DNA from: Streptomyces galbus
GTDB taxonomy: Bacteria > Actinomycetota > Actinomycetes > Streptomycetales > Streptomycetaceae
Direction of reading: 5' to 3'
DNA length: 64,000 bases
Assembly: GCF_005280195.1 (NCBI RefSeq)
Contig: NZ_SZPR01000018.1
Coordinates: forward strand, 341,524 to 405,523
The notes under the pieces are model-generated. The model was not told the origin of the DNA. It saw only the letters and a program-made list of their open reading frames with translations, and searched no databases. The position numbers were made by a program, and so were the translations under genes. Of this stretch, positions 45,861 through 55,297 are shown one piece after another. Position 1 is the stretch's first letter, and the number at the start of each line of letters is the position of its first letter.

Positions 45861-47264
45861 ATGAGCAGAGCCGAACAGCCGTCCCGCAGGGCCGCGCAGC
45901 CCTCCCGCAGGACCGTCCTGACCGCCGCGGTCGTCGCCGCCGTGACGTCCGCCGCGACGGCCGGCGCCCTGGCCCCGGCCTCCGCCGCCGTCCCCGACGG
46001 CCCGGCCGGTCCCGCCGGCCCGGACGCCCCGGCCCGCCCCGTCGACTACCGCTCCTGGACCACGTACGCCGACTGGCGCTCGGGCACCGCGCAGGGCACC
46101 CGCCCGGTGGCCGGCGTCCGGCCGGGCCTGGTGATCGCCGCCGCCCACGGCACCGTCGACTACACCGACCCGCACACCGGCACCACCGCGGCCTGGGAGT
46201 ACGCCACCTGGACCTCGCCGGTGCACCACCTCCCGGTGCCGTCCACGGAGGCCATCGCGTCCTGGAACGCGCACACCCCCGAGGGCACCTGGCTCCAGGT
46301 CGAGCTGTCCGGGACGTACTCCGACGGCACCGCGACCCCCTGGTACGTGATGGGCCGCTGGGCGGCCGGCGACCAGGACATCCGGCGCACCTCCGTCGAC
46401 GACCAGACCGACGGCCGGAGCACCATCTGGACGGACACCTTCTCCATCGACGACGCCTCCACGGGCCTGCGCCTGGCGTCGTACCGGCTGCGCCTGACCC
46501 TGTACCGCCGGCCCGGCACGAAGCTCACGCCGACCGTGTGGCGGCTCGGGGCGATGGGCTCCGACATCCCCGACCGCTTCACCGTCCCGGCCAGCACCCC
46601 GGGCCTCGCGCGGGAACTGGCCGTCCCGCGCTACTCGCAGGAGATCCACAAGGGCCAGTACCCCGAGTACGACAACGGCGGCGAGGCCTGGTGCAGCCCC
46701 ACCTCCTCGCAGATGATCGTCGAGTACTGGGGCGGCCGGCTCACCCCGGAGCAACTGGCCTGGGTCGACCCGTCGTACGCCGACCCGCAGGTGTGCCACG
46801 CGGCCCGGTCCACCTACGACTACCAGTACGAGGGCTGCGGCAACTGGCCGTTCAACGCGGCCTACGCGGCGACCTTCGAGGGCCTCCAGGGCGTCGTGAC
46901 CCGCCTCGTCTCCCTCACCGACCTGGAGACGCTCGTCGCGGCCGGCATCCCGGCCATAACGTCCCAGTCGTTCCTGAAGGAGGAGCTCACCGGCGCGGGG
47001 TACGGCACCTCCGGGCACCTGATGACGGTGATCGGCTTCACCGCCGACGGCGACGTGATCGCCAACGACCCGGCCTCGCCGAGCGACGAGGCGGTGCGCA
47101 GGGTCTACCGGCGCCGGGAGTTCGAGAACATCTGGCTGCGGACCAAGCGGTACAACGCCTCCGGCAAGGTCGTCGGCGGCACGGGCGGCGTCTGCTACCT
47201 GTACTTCCCGGCCCACCCCACCCCGCGCCAGCGCAAGGCGCTCGCCGCGGTGGGCGTGCGGTGA
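45861..47264 (+). CDS. Secreted C39-like cysteine peptidase (Tat signal)
   Basis: A 467-residue exported protein. The twin-arginine motif SRRTVLTAAVVAAVTSAATAG with AxA near residue 43 suggests Tat export. A beta-rich N-terminal region is followed by a papain-fold peptidase C39-like domain (YSQEIHKGQYPEYDNGGEAWCSPTSSQMI, nucleophile Cys) with TSGHLMTVIGF (His) and VIANDPASP (Asn/Asp). ATG 45861 has GGGGG 10 bases upstream. The target is unknown; it may process a secreted protein or peptide. Confidence 0.85.
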   Translation: MSRAEQPSRRAAQPSRRTVLTAAVVAAVTSAATAGALAPASAAVPDGPAGPAGPDAPARPVDYRSWTTYADWRSGTAQGTRPVAGVRPGLVIAAAHGTVDYTDPHTGTTAAWEYATWTSPVHHLPVPSTEAIASWNAHTPEGTWLQVELSGTYSDGTATPWYVMGRWAAGDQDIRRTSVDDQTDGRSTIWTDTFSIDDASTGLRLASYRLRLTLYRRPGTKLTPTVWRLGAMGSDIPDRFTVPASTPGLARELAVPRYSQEIHKGQYPEYDNGGEAWCSPTSSQMIVEYWGGRLTPEQLAWVDPSYADPQVCHAARSTYDYQYEGCGNWPFNAAYAATFEGLQGVVTRLVSLTDLETLVAAGIPAITSQSFLKEELTGAGYGTSGHLMTVIGFTADGDVIANDPASPSDEAVRRVYRRREFENIWLRTKRYNASGKVVGGTGGVCYLYFPAHPTPRQRKALAAVGVR

Positions 47265-47337
47265 GCGGGGGCGGCCGCGTCCGCGTGTGAGCAACCTCTC
47301 GGCCGCGAACGGCGCGAACGGTGGCAAGGTGGACGGA

Positions 47338-47363
47338 CCGACCGGGCGTACCCGCCCGGTCGG
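47338..47363 (+). terminator. Terminator after the C39-like peptidase gene
   Basis: 11-bp perfect stem CCGACCGGGCG (47338-47348) with its complement (47353-47363) and a TACC loop, 73 bases after the stop. Confidence 0.7.
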
Positions 47364-47421
47364 GCTCGACCGGGGCGGGCCGATCGGTCCCGCCCCCACC
47401 GCACGACCGCAGTGAGACGCC

Positions 47422-47565
47422 ATGACCGCACACTCCGCCACCGCCCACGCCCACGCCCGCACCGGGGGCCCGAAGGACGACGGCCCCCGCATCCTCGAAC
47501 ACGTCGCGGGCTGGGCCCTCGTCCTGGTCGTCGCGATGCTGGTGACGCAGCTGGGACTGCTGTAG
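47422..47565 (+). CDS. Small single-span membrane protein (47 aa)
   Basis: ATG 47422 to TAG 47563-47565. A polar His/Ala/Gly-rich N-terminus (MTAHSATAHAHARTGGPKDD) is followed by one C-terminal membrane helix (GWALVLVVAMLVTQLGLL). Third-position G+C is high and the stop falls directly after the hydrophobic run, as in a real gene. Only a weak ribosome binding site (GTGAG) precedes it. It lies between a terminator and the TetR gene; no function is known. Confidence 0.6.
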   Translation: MTAHSATAHAHARTGGPKDDGPRILEHVAGWALVLVVAMLVTQLGLL

Positions 47566-47579
47566 GCGTCTGCTTGACC

Positions 47580-47598
47580 TGACATACTGCGGATGTCA
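47580..47598 (+). promoter_or_regulatory. Inverted repeat before the TetR gene
   Basis: TGACAT (47580-47585) and ATGTCA (47593-47598) form 6-bp arms with a 7-base spacer, overlapping TTGACC at 47574-47579. It lies 29 bases before the TTG start and 15 bases after the small membrane gene. It is a plausible autoregulatory operator. Confidence 0.5.
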
Positions 47599-47626
47599 CC
47601 GCCGACCGTCGGAATCAGGGTCGAAA

Positions 47627-48286
47627 TTGAACATCCCGCAGCAGCGTGCCGCCGACCTCCCCGGAGTCCGCGGAACCGAGCGCTCCGTGGCGCGTCGCGC
47701 CGAACTCATCGCCATCGGGCGGAAGTTGTTCGCCGACCGGTCCTACGACGCGCTCTCCATGGACGACATCGCGAAACAGGCGCACGTCGCCAAGGGGCTC
47801 ATCTACTACTACTTCCGGTCCAAGCGCGGCTACTACCTGGCGATCATCCAGGACTCCGTCGCCGACCTGGTCTCCTTCGCGGCGGGCGGCGCCGGGCTGC
47901 CCCCGGTGGACCGCGTCCACCGCACCATCGACGGTTACCTGCGCTACGCCGAGAGCCACCAGGCCGCCTTCCGCACGATCGTCAGCGGCGGGGTCGGGTT
48001 CGACGCCGAGGTGCACGCCGTCCGCGACGGTGTGCGGAACGCGATCGTCGCGACCATCGCCGAGGGCGCGTACGGCTCCGGCGAGATCGCCCCGGTCGCG
48101 CGCGTGGGCCTGCTGGCCTGGGTGTGCGGCGTGGAGGGCGCCACGCTCGACTGGATCGACCGCCCCGAGCTGTCTCGCGACACGCTGCGGGAGTACCTGG
48201 TGAGGACCCTCGGCGGTGCCCTGCGCGCCATCGAGGAGCTGGACCCGACCCATCCGGCCCCGCGGCCGGCCCGCCGGGACGCCTGA
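47627..48286 (+). CDS. TetR-family transcriptional regulator
   Basis: A 219-residue TetR protein. The helix-turn-helix is RRAELIAIGRKLFADRSYDALSMDDIAKQAHVAKGLIYYYFRSKRGYYLAII (about residues 23-74); the remainder is the all-helical ligand/dimer domain. The start is TTG 47627, with AGGG 6 bases upstream; the ATG at 47593 is out of frame. It may control itself and the small membrane gene through the inverted repeat at 47580. Convergent with a chitinase gene. Confidence 0.87.
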   Translation: MNIPQQRAADLPGVRGTERSVARRAELIAIGRKLFADRSYDALSMDDIAKQAHVAKGLIYYYFRSKRGYYLAIIQDSVADLVSFAAGGAGLPPVDRVHRTIDGYLRYAESHQAAFRTIVSGGVGFDAEVHAVRDGVRNAIVATIAEGAYGSGEIAPVARVGLLAWVCGVEGATLDWIDRPELSRDTLREYLVRTLGGALRAIEELDPTHPAPRPARRDA

Positions 48287-48337
48287 GCCGCGCACCGGCA
48301 CGGCCCGGCCGCCGTGGGGGCCCGGGGGACGCGCGAA

Positions 48338-48362
48338 GGGCGGAGGCTCGTGGACTCCGCCC
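48338..48362. terminator. Hairpin between convergent TetR and chitinase genes
   Basis: 8-bp stem GGGCGGAG (48338-48345) with CTCCGCCC (48355-48362), 9-base loop, 51 bases after the tetR stop and 39 bases past the chitinase stop. Confidence 0.55.
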
Positions 48363-48401
48363 GTCGCACCCCGTGGGGGTTCCCGGTCCCCGCCGTCCGG
48401 A

Positions 48402-49640
<1,239 letters not shown>

Positions 49641-49709
49641 CGGTGGCTCCTCGTGGGGGAGAGGGGAACGCACGCCGATTGGCATGAACGCGGTAACGCG
49701 GTGACCGTG

Positions 49710-49751
49710 AGCGTAGGAGGACTAGACCACTACGGTCAATGGTGCGTACCA
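49710..49751 (-). promoter_or_regulatory. Chitinase promoter with paired direct repeats and DasR-like site
   Basis: On the minus strand: TTGACC (-35, 49739-49734), 18-bp spacer, TACGCT (-10, 49715-49710). The spacer contains TGGTCTAGTCCT (49729-49718), identical to the other chitinase promoter. The upstream partner TGGTACGCACCA (49751-49740) is again 22 bp away. Confidence 0.75.
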
Positions 49752-49800
49752 AGTCGCCTTCACGGCGCCCCGCTCCGCCCCCACGGGGGCCGGGGGGCGG

Positions 49801-50064
49801 TCAGCGCACGTCGCCCAGCGGGTCCAGGGAGGCGCTGAACTGTCCCGGCCGCACCGGCGGGGCCGAGAGCCGCACCCACTCGGGGTCGTGCCGGCCCGGC
49901 AGGGTGCGTCCGCGGTCGGCCCACGCGCGCATCAGATCGCGATAGATGGGCGGGTCCTGGAGCGGCGCGGGACGCGGAACGGCGCGCAGGACCGGTTCCG
50001 CGCCGAGGGGGGCGGGGACGAACAACTGGCGGTGACGCCCGGGAGCGGAGGACGTGGGGGTCAT
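49801..50064 (-). CDS. Small conserved hypothetical protein
   Basis: An 87-residue basic, Pro-rich protein (HRQLFVPAPLGAEPVLRAVPRPAP, then PIYRDLMRAWADRGRTLPGRHDPEWVRL). No membrane helix or known domain is seen. Codon use is normal for the region. No ribosome binding site precedes ATG 50064. It resembles the small uncharacterised proteins that are common in streptomycetes; function unknown. Confidence 0.55.
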   Translation of the reverse strand: MTPTSSAPGRHRQLFVPAPLGAEPVLRAVPRPAPLQDPPIYRDLMRAWADRGRTLPGRHDPEWVRLSAPPVRPGQFSASLDPLGDVR

Positions 50065-50216
50065 ACCGGGCCAACGCGCGCGGCCGCGCCCGGGTCACCG
50101 GCGCACGGAGTCGCGCGTGCGTTCGCGGAGTGCCCCGGCGCGCGGCCGGTTCACCCGTTGTTCCGTCATCGCAGCGCCGGAGCACATCACTTGACGGTGC
50201 ATCAGGACATGCCGAA

Positions 50217-50250
50217 CCCGCGCCACGACCCCGATGGGCCGTGGCGCGGG
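50217..50250 (-). terminator. Terminator of the 151-residue hypothetical gene
   Basis: 11-bp perfect stem (CCCGCGCCACG at 50217-50227 with complement 50240-50250) plus an inner CCC/GGG pairing, 34 bases past the stop at 50284 on the minus strand. Confidence 0.7.
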
Positions 50251-50283
50251 GCGGCTGGGACTGGGAGGTGGGCCGGATCCGGC

Positions 50284-50739
50284 TCAGGCGGCCTGGCGGC
50301 GCATCGTCGGCACGCGCATCGGGCGCGAGCCCGGGCCGCCGACGTGGGAGAAGGGCTGCGTGCGCCAGTCGAGTCCCTGAGGGAGCGTCAACAACAGCGC
50401 GGTGTCCTGCTCCTGCGGCTCCACGCTCTCGTCGGCGGGGCGGGCGTCGGACGCCGCACGGCCGGTGCCGGCACACACCGTGAGCCCGAACGGGTTCCAC
50501 GGGGAGGCGCACAGCGCGTGCTCCGGCAGGGACTCCTCGTCCGCCAGCAGCGCGATGGGCTGGGCGCAGTCCGGGCAGATCACCCGGTACATCTCGAACG
50601 TGTCGTAGGCGTCGAACTCGTCGTCGTAGCCGTCGAGTTCGAGGGAGTCGTCGGGTTCGACGCCCTCCGGCTCGGGCTCGACGACGACCGACTGGAGCCG
50701 CTTGGACGCGGATCGACCAGGGCGCTTGACACTCTGCAT
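50284..50739 (-). CDS. Conserved hypothetical protein with zinc-ribbon-like cysteines
   Basis: A 151-residue protein with an acidic N-terminal half (PEPEGVEPDDSLELDGYDDEFDAYD), then ICPDCAQPIALLADEESLPEHALCASPWNPFGLTVCAG, four cysteines that could bind zinc. The tail is basic and Pro/Arg-rich. ATG 50739 has GGGGGAG about 9 bases upstream and its own terminator. It is probably a streptomycete-specific protein; function unknown. Confidence 0.72.
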   Translation of the reverse strand: MQSVKRPGRSASKRLQSVVVEPEPEGVEPDDSLELDGYDDEFDAYDTFEMYRVICPDCAQPIALLADEESLPEHALCASPWNPFGLTVCAGTGRAASDARPADESVEPQEQDTALLLTLPQGLDWRTQPFSHVGGPGSRPMRVPTMRRQAA

Positions 50740-50990
50740 GGGATTCTCCCCCTCGGGCTGGGCCGTGAAGGCACTGCGGCCTCGACCACAGCAAGCACTT
50801 CCCGCGGTGTCCCGGTGGTAATCACGGGACCATCACGAAGCCCGGCCACGGCTTGTGGCGTTCGTCACACGCCCTGCACGACTGCTGCGGGCCGTCTTCA
50901 CGGCCCCGTACCCGCGCACCCCGCCCCGGTCGCATCACGAACCTGCTATGACCTGGGCTGCACAGGTATACGCGGAGATCAGCGGCACTG

Positions 50991-50996
50991 TAGGTT
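50991..50996 (+). promoter_or_regulatory. -10 box of a likely leaderless Lrp transcript
   Basis: TAGGTT ends 7 bases before ATG 51004, with no ribosome binding site between. Confidence 0.5.
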
Positions 50997-51003
50997 CAGC
51001 GCC

Positions 51004-51444
51004 ATGGAGGAGCTGGACCGCCACATCGTGCAGCTGCTCGTCAAGGACGGGCGGATGAGCTACACCGACCTGGGCAAGGCCACGGGCCTGTCCACGTCCG
51101 CCGTGCACCAGCGGGTGCGCCGGCTGGAACAGCGGGGCGTGATCCGCGGCTACGCGGCCGTCGTCGACCCCGAGGCCGTCGGGCTGCCCCTGACCGCCTT
51201 CATCTCGGTGAAACCGTTCGACCCGAGCGCCCCCGACGACATCGCCGAGCGGCTCGCGGGCGTGCCCGAGATCGAGGCCTGCCACAGCGTGGCCGGCGAC
51301 GAGAACTACATCCTCAAGGTCCGCGTGGCCACGCCGCACGAGCTGGAGGAGCTGCTGAGCCGGCTCCGCGCCCTGGCCGGCGTCTCCACCCGGACGACGG
51401 TCGTCCTGTCCACCCCCTACGAGGCGCGCCCGCCGCGCATCTGA
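51004..51444 (+). CDS. Lrp/AsnC-family transcriptional regulator
   Basis: A 146-residue Lrp-type protein: helix-turn-helix ELDRHIVQLLVKDGRMSYTDLGKATGLSTSAVHQRVRRL and RAM domain (ACHSVAGDENYILKVRVATPHELEELLSRLR). ATG 51004 lacks a ribosome binding site but has TAGGTT 7 bases upstream. It is followed 49 bases later by an amidohydrolase gene. It is distinct from the Lrp at 22322 and no GCGCAACG motif is near it. Target and ligand unknown. Confidence 0.9.
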   Translation: MEELDRHIVQLLVKDGRMSYTDLGKATGLSTSAVHQRVRRLEQRGVIRGYAAVVDPEAVGLPLTAFISVKPFDPSAPDDIAERLAGVPEIEACHSVAGDENYILKVRVATPHELEELLSRLRALAGVSTRTTVVLSTPYEARPPRI

Positions 51445-51493
51445 CGAGGGGCCCCGGTAGGGGGCGGCGGGGGAGAAGCGCGAGACTGTCCCC

Positions 51494-53095
51494 ATGAGTG
51501 AGCGCACCCCCGAGCCGAAGACCGTCCTGCTCCGCCGCGGAGAGGTCCACAGTCCCGCCGATCCGTTCGCGACCGCGATGGTCGTCGAGCGCGGACAGGT
51601 CGCCTGGGTCGGCTCGGAAGGCGCGGCCGACGCCTTCGCGGACGGGGTCGACGAGGTGGTCGACCTCGACGGCGCCCTGGTGACCCCGGCGTTCACCGAC
51701 GCCCATGTGCACACCACCGCCACCGGACTCGCCCTGACCGGCCTCGACCTGTCCGACGCGCCGTCCCTGGAGGCGGCCCTCGCGCGCGTACGGGAGTTCG
51801 CCGCCGCCCGACCGCAGGACAGGGTGCTGCTCGGCCACGGCTGGGACGCCGCTCGCTGGCCCGGGGGCCGCCCGCCCACGCGCGCGGAGCTGGACGAGGC
51901 GACCGGTGGCCGTCCCCTGTACCTGTCGCGCATCGACGTGCACTCGGCGGTCGTCACTACGGCCATGCTCGAGCTGACCCCCGGCCTCGGCGCGGGCGAC
52001 GGCCCGCTCACCGCCGACGCCCACCACGCCGTGCGCGCGGCGGCGTTCGCGGCCGTGACGCCCGCCCAGCGCGCCGAGGCCCAGCGCACCGCCCTCGTCC
52101 ACGCCGCCTCCCTCGGCATCGGCTCGGTCCACGAGTGCGGGGGCCCGGAGATCTCCTCCGAGGACGACTTCACCGGCCTGCTGCGGCTGGCCGCCGAGGA
52201 ACCGGGGCCGCGCGTGGTCGGCTACTGGGCCGAGCAGGACGTGGAGAAGGCCCGCGCGCTGGGCGCGGCCGGCGCGGCGGGCGACCTGTTCGTCGACGGC
52301 GCCCTCGGCTCGCACACCGCCTGCCTGCACACCCCGTACACCGACGCGGAGCACACCGGGACCGCCTACCTGGACGCCGAGGCGGTCACCGCGCACGTCG
52401 TCGCCTGCACCGAGGCCGGCCTCCAGGCGGGCTTCCACGCCATCGGCGACGCCGCCGTCACCGCCGTCGTCGACGGCATCCGCGCGGCCGCCGAGAAGGT
52501 CGGCCTCGCGCGGATCCGCGCGGCCCGGCACCGCGTCGAGCACGCCGAGATGCTCACGCCCGAGACCGTCGCGGCCTTCGCCGAGCTGGGCCTGACCGCC
52601 TCCGTGCAGCCCGCCTTCGACGCGCTGTGGGGCGGCGAGGACGGCATGTACGCCCAGCGCCTGGGTGCCGAGCGCGCCCGCACGCTCAACCCGTTCGCCG
52701 CCCTGCTGCGGGCCGGCGTCCCGCTCGCCTTCGGCTCGGACAGCCCGGTCACCCCGCTCGACCCCTGGGGCACCGTGCGGGCGGCCGCCTTCCACCGCAC
52801 GCCCGAGCACCGCGTCTCCGTGCGCGCCGCCTTCACCGCCCACACCCGGGGCGGCTGGCGGGCGGTCGGCCGGGACGACGCGGGCGTGCTGGTGCCCGGC
52901 GCACCCGCCGACTACGCGGTGTGGCGCACCGGCGAGCTGGTCGTCCAGGCCCCCGACGACCGGGTCGCGCGCTGGTCCACCGACCCCCGCTCCGGCACGC
53001 CCGGCCTGCCCGACCTCACCCCCGGCCGTGACCTGCCCGTCTGCCTGCGCACGGTCGTCGCGGGCCGGACCGTGTACGTACGGCCGGGCGAGTGA
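51494..53095 (+). CDS. Metal-dependent amidohydrolase (Amidohydro_3 / YtcJ-like)
   Basis: A 533-residue enzyme. The metal-binding motifs of the amidohydrolase superfamily are visible: TDAHVH (near residue 73), HAIGD, HRVEHAEML and FGSDSPV; the barrel is flanked by a beta-sandwich built from both ends (VLLRRGEVHSP and the C-terminal TVYVRPGE). Relatives hydrolyse amides of unknown nature or act as N-substituted formamide deformylases. ATG 51494. A terminator follows. It may be controlled by the adjacent Lrp. Confidence 0.85.
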   Translation: MSERTPEPKTVLLRRGEVHSPADPFATAMVVERGQVAWVGSEGAADAFADGVDEVVDLDGALVTPAFTDAHVHTTATGLALTGLDLSDAPSLEAALARVREFAAARPQDRVLLGHGWDAARWPGGRPPTRAELDEATGGRPLYLSRIDVHSAVVTTAMLELTPGLGAGDGPLTADAHHAVRAAAFAAVTPAQRAEAQRTALVHAASLGIGSVHECGGPEISSEDDFTGLLRLAAEEPGPRVVGYWAEQDVEKARALGAAGAAGDLFVDGALGSHTACLHTPYTDAEHTGTAYLDAEAVTAHVVACTEAGLQAGFHAIGDAAVTAVVDGIRAAAEKVGLARIRAARHRVEHAEMLTPETVAAFAELGLTASVQPAFDALWGGEDGMYAQRLGAERARTLNPFAALLRAGVPLAFGSDSPVTPLDPWGTVRAAAFHRTPEHRVSVRAAFTAHTRGGWRAVGRDDAGVLVPGAPADYAVWRTGELVVQAPDDRVARWSTDPRSGTPGLPDLTPGRDLPVCLRTVVAGRTVYVRPGE

Positions 53096-53121
53096 CCGGG
53101 GCCCGCACGGCGACGGCCGGG

Positions 53122-53159
53122 CGGGTGATCCGCGCGCACGGCGCCGGCAAGATCACCCG
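53122..53159 (+). terminator. Terminator after the amidohydrolase gene
   Basis: 9-bp perfect stem CGGGTGATC (53122-53130) with GATCACCCG (53151-53159), with further GC pairing outside, 27 bases after the stop. Confidence 0.65.
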
Positions 53160-53237
53160 TCCGCCCGTGCCGGGACGGGTCGCGCCGCATCGGGCCTGAC
53201 CTGCGCTTCGGCCGGAGATCCGCAGGTCACGTGGTGG

Positions 53238-53310
53238 TTGACAGCCGACGGCCGCGGGCCGGTAGGTTCGGCGGAGTCCACCACCGGACGCCCCACCGGG
53301 GAACCTCCGC
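53238..53310 (+). promoter_or_regulatory. Promoter and structured 5' region upstream of ppm1
   Basis: TTGACA (53238-53243), a 19-bp spacer and TAGGTT (53263-53268) form the best consensus promoter of this gap. The predicted RNA start is about 53275. GCGGAG (53271-53276) pairs with CTCCGC (53305-53310), and CCCC/GGGG forms an inner stem. The distance to ppm1 (53688) is over 400 bases with no credible ORF, so a long leader or an independent RNA is possible. The rest of 53311-53687 shows nothing recognisable. Confidence 0.45.
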
Positions 53311-53687
53311 GACTCGGCCACCGCGCCACTGGGTCAGGGACGGCGTGCCGCACCGGCGCACCGCCACTGGGAGCCAGGCTCAGCGCAAGCGCGACGGCGA
53401 GGGAACGTTCCGTCGGCCGGGGAGGTGTGACCCGGGTGGGGCCCGGGCGCTCAGTAGACAACGGCTTCAGGTCGATCCGCAGCCAGCGGGTCCCAGGTCG
53501 GCCCGAAGGGCGCCGGGCCCCCATCCGCAGCAGCGCGCGGCCGCGGGCCGCCCCGCGCCGGAGCCCCGAGAGGTGATCTCCGGCACCGCCCCGGGGGAAA
53601 CGGCACCACCTTGCGGTCCTCCTGTCACGTCGGCGCAGGCGAAGGCCACTATGGTGGTCCCCTGCGTACGGACATGAAGGGGCAGCA

Positions 53688-54491
53688 GTGAACGACGGCG
53701 ACGGGACCCCCGCGGCACAGGAGCGAGGGAGGAAGTTCGGCCCGCTCGGCACGACCTTGGTGATCATTCCGACCTACAACGAGGCGGAGAACGTCAAGGG
53801 CATCGTCGGCCGGGTGCGCAAGGCCGTCCCCGAGGCCCACGTCCTCGTGGCCGACGACAACAGCCCCGACGGCACGGGCAAGCTCGCCGACGAGCTGGCC
53901 GCCCACGACGACCACGTCCACGTCCTGCACCGCAAGGGCAAGGAGGGGCTGGGCGCCGCGTACCTCGCCGGCTTCCGCTGGGGCCTGGACCAGGGCTACG
54001 GCGTGCTGATCGAGATGGACGCCGACGGCTCCCACCAGCCGGAGGAGCTGCCCCGGCTGCTGACCGCGCTGAAGGGCGCCGACCTGGTGCTCGGCTCCCG
54101 CTGGGTGCCCGGCGGCCGCGTGGTGAACTGGCCCAAGTCCCGCGAATTCCTCTCCCGGGGCGGCAGCACGTACTCGCGGCTCATGCTGGACGTGCCGCTG
54201 CGCGACGTCACCGGCGGCTACCGCGCCTTCCGCCGGGAGACCCTCGAAGGGCTCGGCCTCGACGACGTCGCCTCCCAGGGCTACTGCTTCCAGGTCGACC
54301 TGGCCCGCCGCGCCGTCAAGGCCGGCTACCACGTGGTCGAGGTCCCCATCACCTTCGTCGAGCGCGCGCTCGGCGACTCCAAGATGAGCCGGGACATCGT
54401 CGTGGAGGCCCTGTGGCGGGTCACCGCCTGGGGCGTGGGCGAGCGGGTCGGCAAGATCACCGGCAAGGGCGGCACCCGCCCGCAGGAGTGA
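53688..54491 (+). CDS. ppm1: Polyprenol monophosphomannose synthase
   Basis: A 267-residue GT2 glycosyltransferase that moves mannose from GDP-mannose to polyprenyl phosphate, the donor for protein O-mannosylation and lipoglycans. Motifs are VIIPTYNEAENV, the DDNSPDGT nucleotide site and DADGSHQPE metal site, then GSRWVPGG and VPITFVER. There is no fused acyltransferase domain, unlike mycobacterial Ppm1. In S. coelicolor the orthologue is needed for phiC31 phage infection through glycosylation. GTG 53688 after GGGGCAG. Confidence 0.92.
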   Translation: MNDGDGTPAAQERGRKFGPLGTTLVIIPTYNEAENVKGIVGRVRKAVPEAHVLVADDNSPDGTGKLADELAAHDDHVHVLHRKGKEGLGAAYLAGFRWGLDQGYGVLIEMDADGSHQPEELPRLLTALKGADLVLGSRWVPGGRVVNWPKSREFLSRGGSTYSRLMLDVPLRDVTGGYRAFRRETLEGLGLDDVASQGYCFQVDLARRAVKAGYHVVEVPITFVERALGDSKMSRDIVVEALWRVTAWGVGERVGKITGKGGTRPQE

Positions 54492-54496
54492 GGGCA

Positions 54497-54536
54497 GCCG
54501 TCCGCGCCGGCCGCGTCCCGGCCGGCGCCGGACGGC
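54497..54536 (+). terminator. ppm1 terminator hairpin
   Basis: About 16 bp of stem with one bulged C: GCCGTCCG/CGGACGGC outside and CGCCGGCC/GGCCGGCG inside, 7-base loop, beginning 5 bases after the stop. Confidence 0.75.
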
Positions 54537-54595
54537 CCCGGACCTGGGCCATCGCGCTTATCCCGCGCTGAGCCCCGGGCAGGCACACTGGACGT

Positions 54596-55168
54596 ATGAC
54601 GACTGGCGCCCCGATCACCTCCTCCTCCTCTTCCTCGTCCGGCCGGCCCCGCCGGTCGCGGCTGCGCACCGTACTGCCGGCGGCGGTCGTGGCCTGGCTG
54701 GTGCTGGAGATCTGGCTGCTGACGGTGGTCGCGGGCGCGTCGAGCGGGCTGGTCGTGCTGCTGCTGATCGTCGCCGGGATCGTCCTCGGCTCGGTCGTGA
54801 TCAAGCGCGCGGGCCGCCGCGCCTTCCAGAACCTGAACGAGGCGCTGAACCGCGGCACGGCCCCGAGCCGGGGCGGTGGCAACGGCTGGATGATGCTCGG
54901 CGGCCTGCTGCTGATGCTCCCCGGCCTGGTCTCGGACGTCCTCGGCCTGCTCCTGCTGCTCCCGCCGGTGCAGAAGGCCGTCGGCCGCTACGCCGAGCGC
55001 ACGGTCGACCGCAAGCTGCGCGCGGTGGTCCCGGGTTCCCTGGGCGACGCCTTCCAGCAGGCCCGGATGCACCACCCGGACGGCAAGGTCGTCCCGGGCG
55101 AGGTCGTCCGGCACGACACCGGCACGGACCCGTCCGCGCAGGACCGCCGCCCGCCGCTCACCCGCTGA
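54596..55168 (+). CDS. fxsA: FxsA-family membrane protein
   Basis: A 190-residue protein with a Ser-rich N-terminus, two or three membrane helices (VVAWLVLEIWLLTVVAG, LLLIVAGIVLGSVVI and WMMLGGLLLMLPGLVSDVLGLLLLLPPV) and a hydrophilic tail. GGLLLMLPGLVSDVLGLLLLLPP is the signature of FxsA, known in E. coli as a suppressor of phage T7 exclusion by F plasmid PifA. ATG 54596 lacks a ribosome binding site; CACACT 6 bases upstream suggests a leaderless message. Cellular role unclear. Confidence 0.87.
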   Translation: MTTGAPITSSSSSSSGRPRRSRLRTVLPAAVVAWLVLEIWLLTVVAGASSGLVVLLLIVAGIVLGSVVIKRAGRRAFQNLNEALNRGTAPSRGGGNGWMMLGGLLLMLPGLVSDVLGLLLLLPPVQKAVGRYAERTVDRKLRAVVPGSLGDAFQQARMHHPDGKVVPGEVVRHDTGTDPSAQDRRPPLTR

Positions 55169-55215
55169 GCGGGCCGGGCGGAGGGGCCGGGCGGAGCGCC
55201 ACAAGAACACGCAGA

Positions 55216-55261
55216 ACGACCGCGGGCGCCGTACGTCTTCACGTACGGCGCCCGCGGTCGT
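55216..55261. terminator. Very strong bidirectional terminator between fxsA and rbpA
   Basis: Perfect 21-bp stem (55216-55236 with 55241-55261, containing GCGGGCGCCGTACG) closed by a CTTC tetraloop, between the convergent stops of fxsA and rbpA. Confidence 0.9.
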
Positions 55262-55297
55262 CGTGCTGCGCGCGGTGCGCTGGTTGCCGAACGCCCG

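Noticed and set aside
53269..53420. Cobalamin riboswitch upstream of ppm1
   Set aside because: GCCACTGG and GCCAGG fragments occur, but the B12 box and its pairing partners are missing.
53231..53677. A 148-codon plus-strand frame before ppm1
   Set aside because: Arg/Pro/Gly-rich with no hydrophobic core and no ribosome binding site; not a credible protein.
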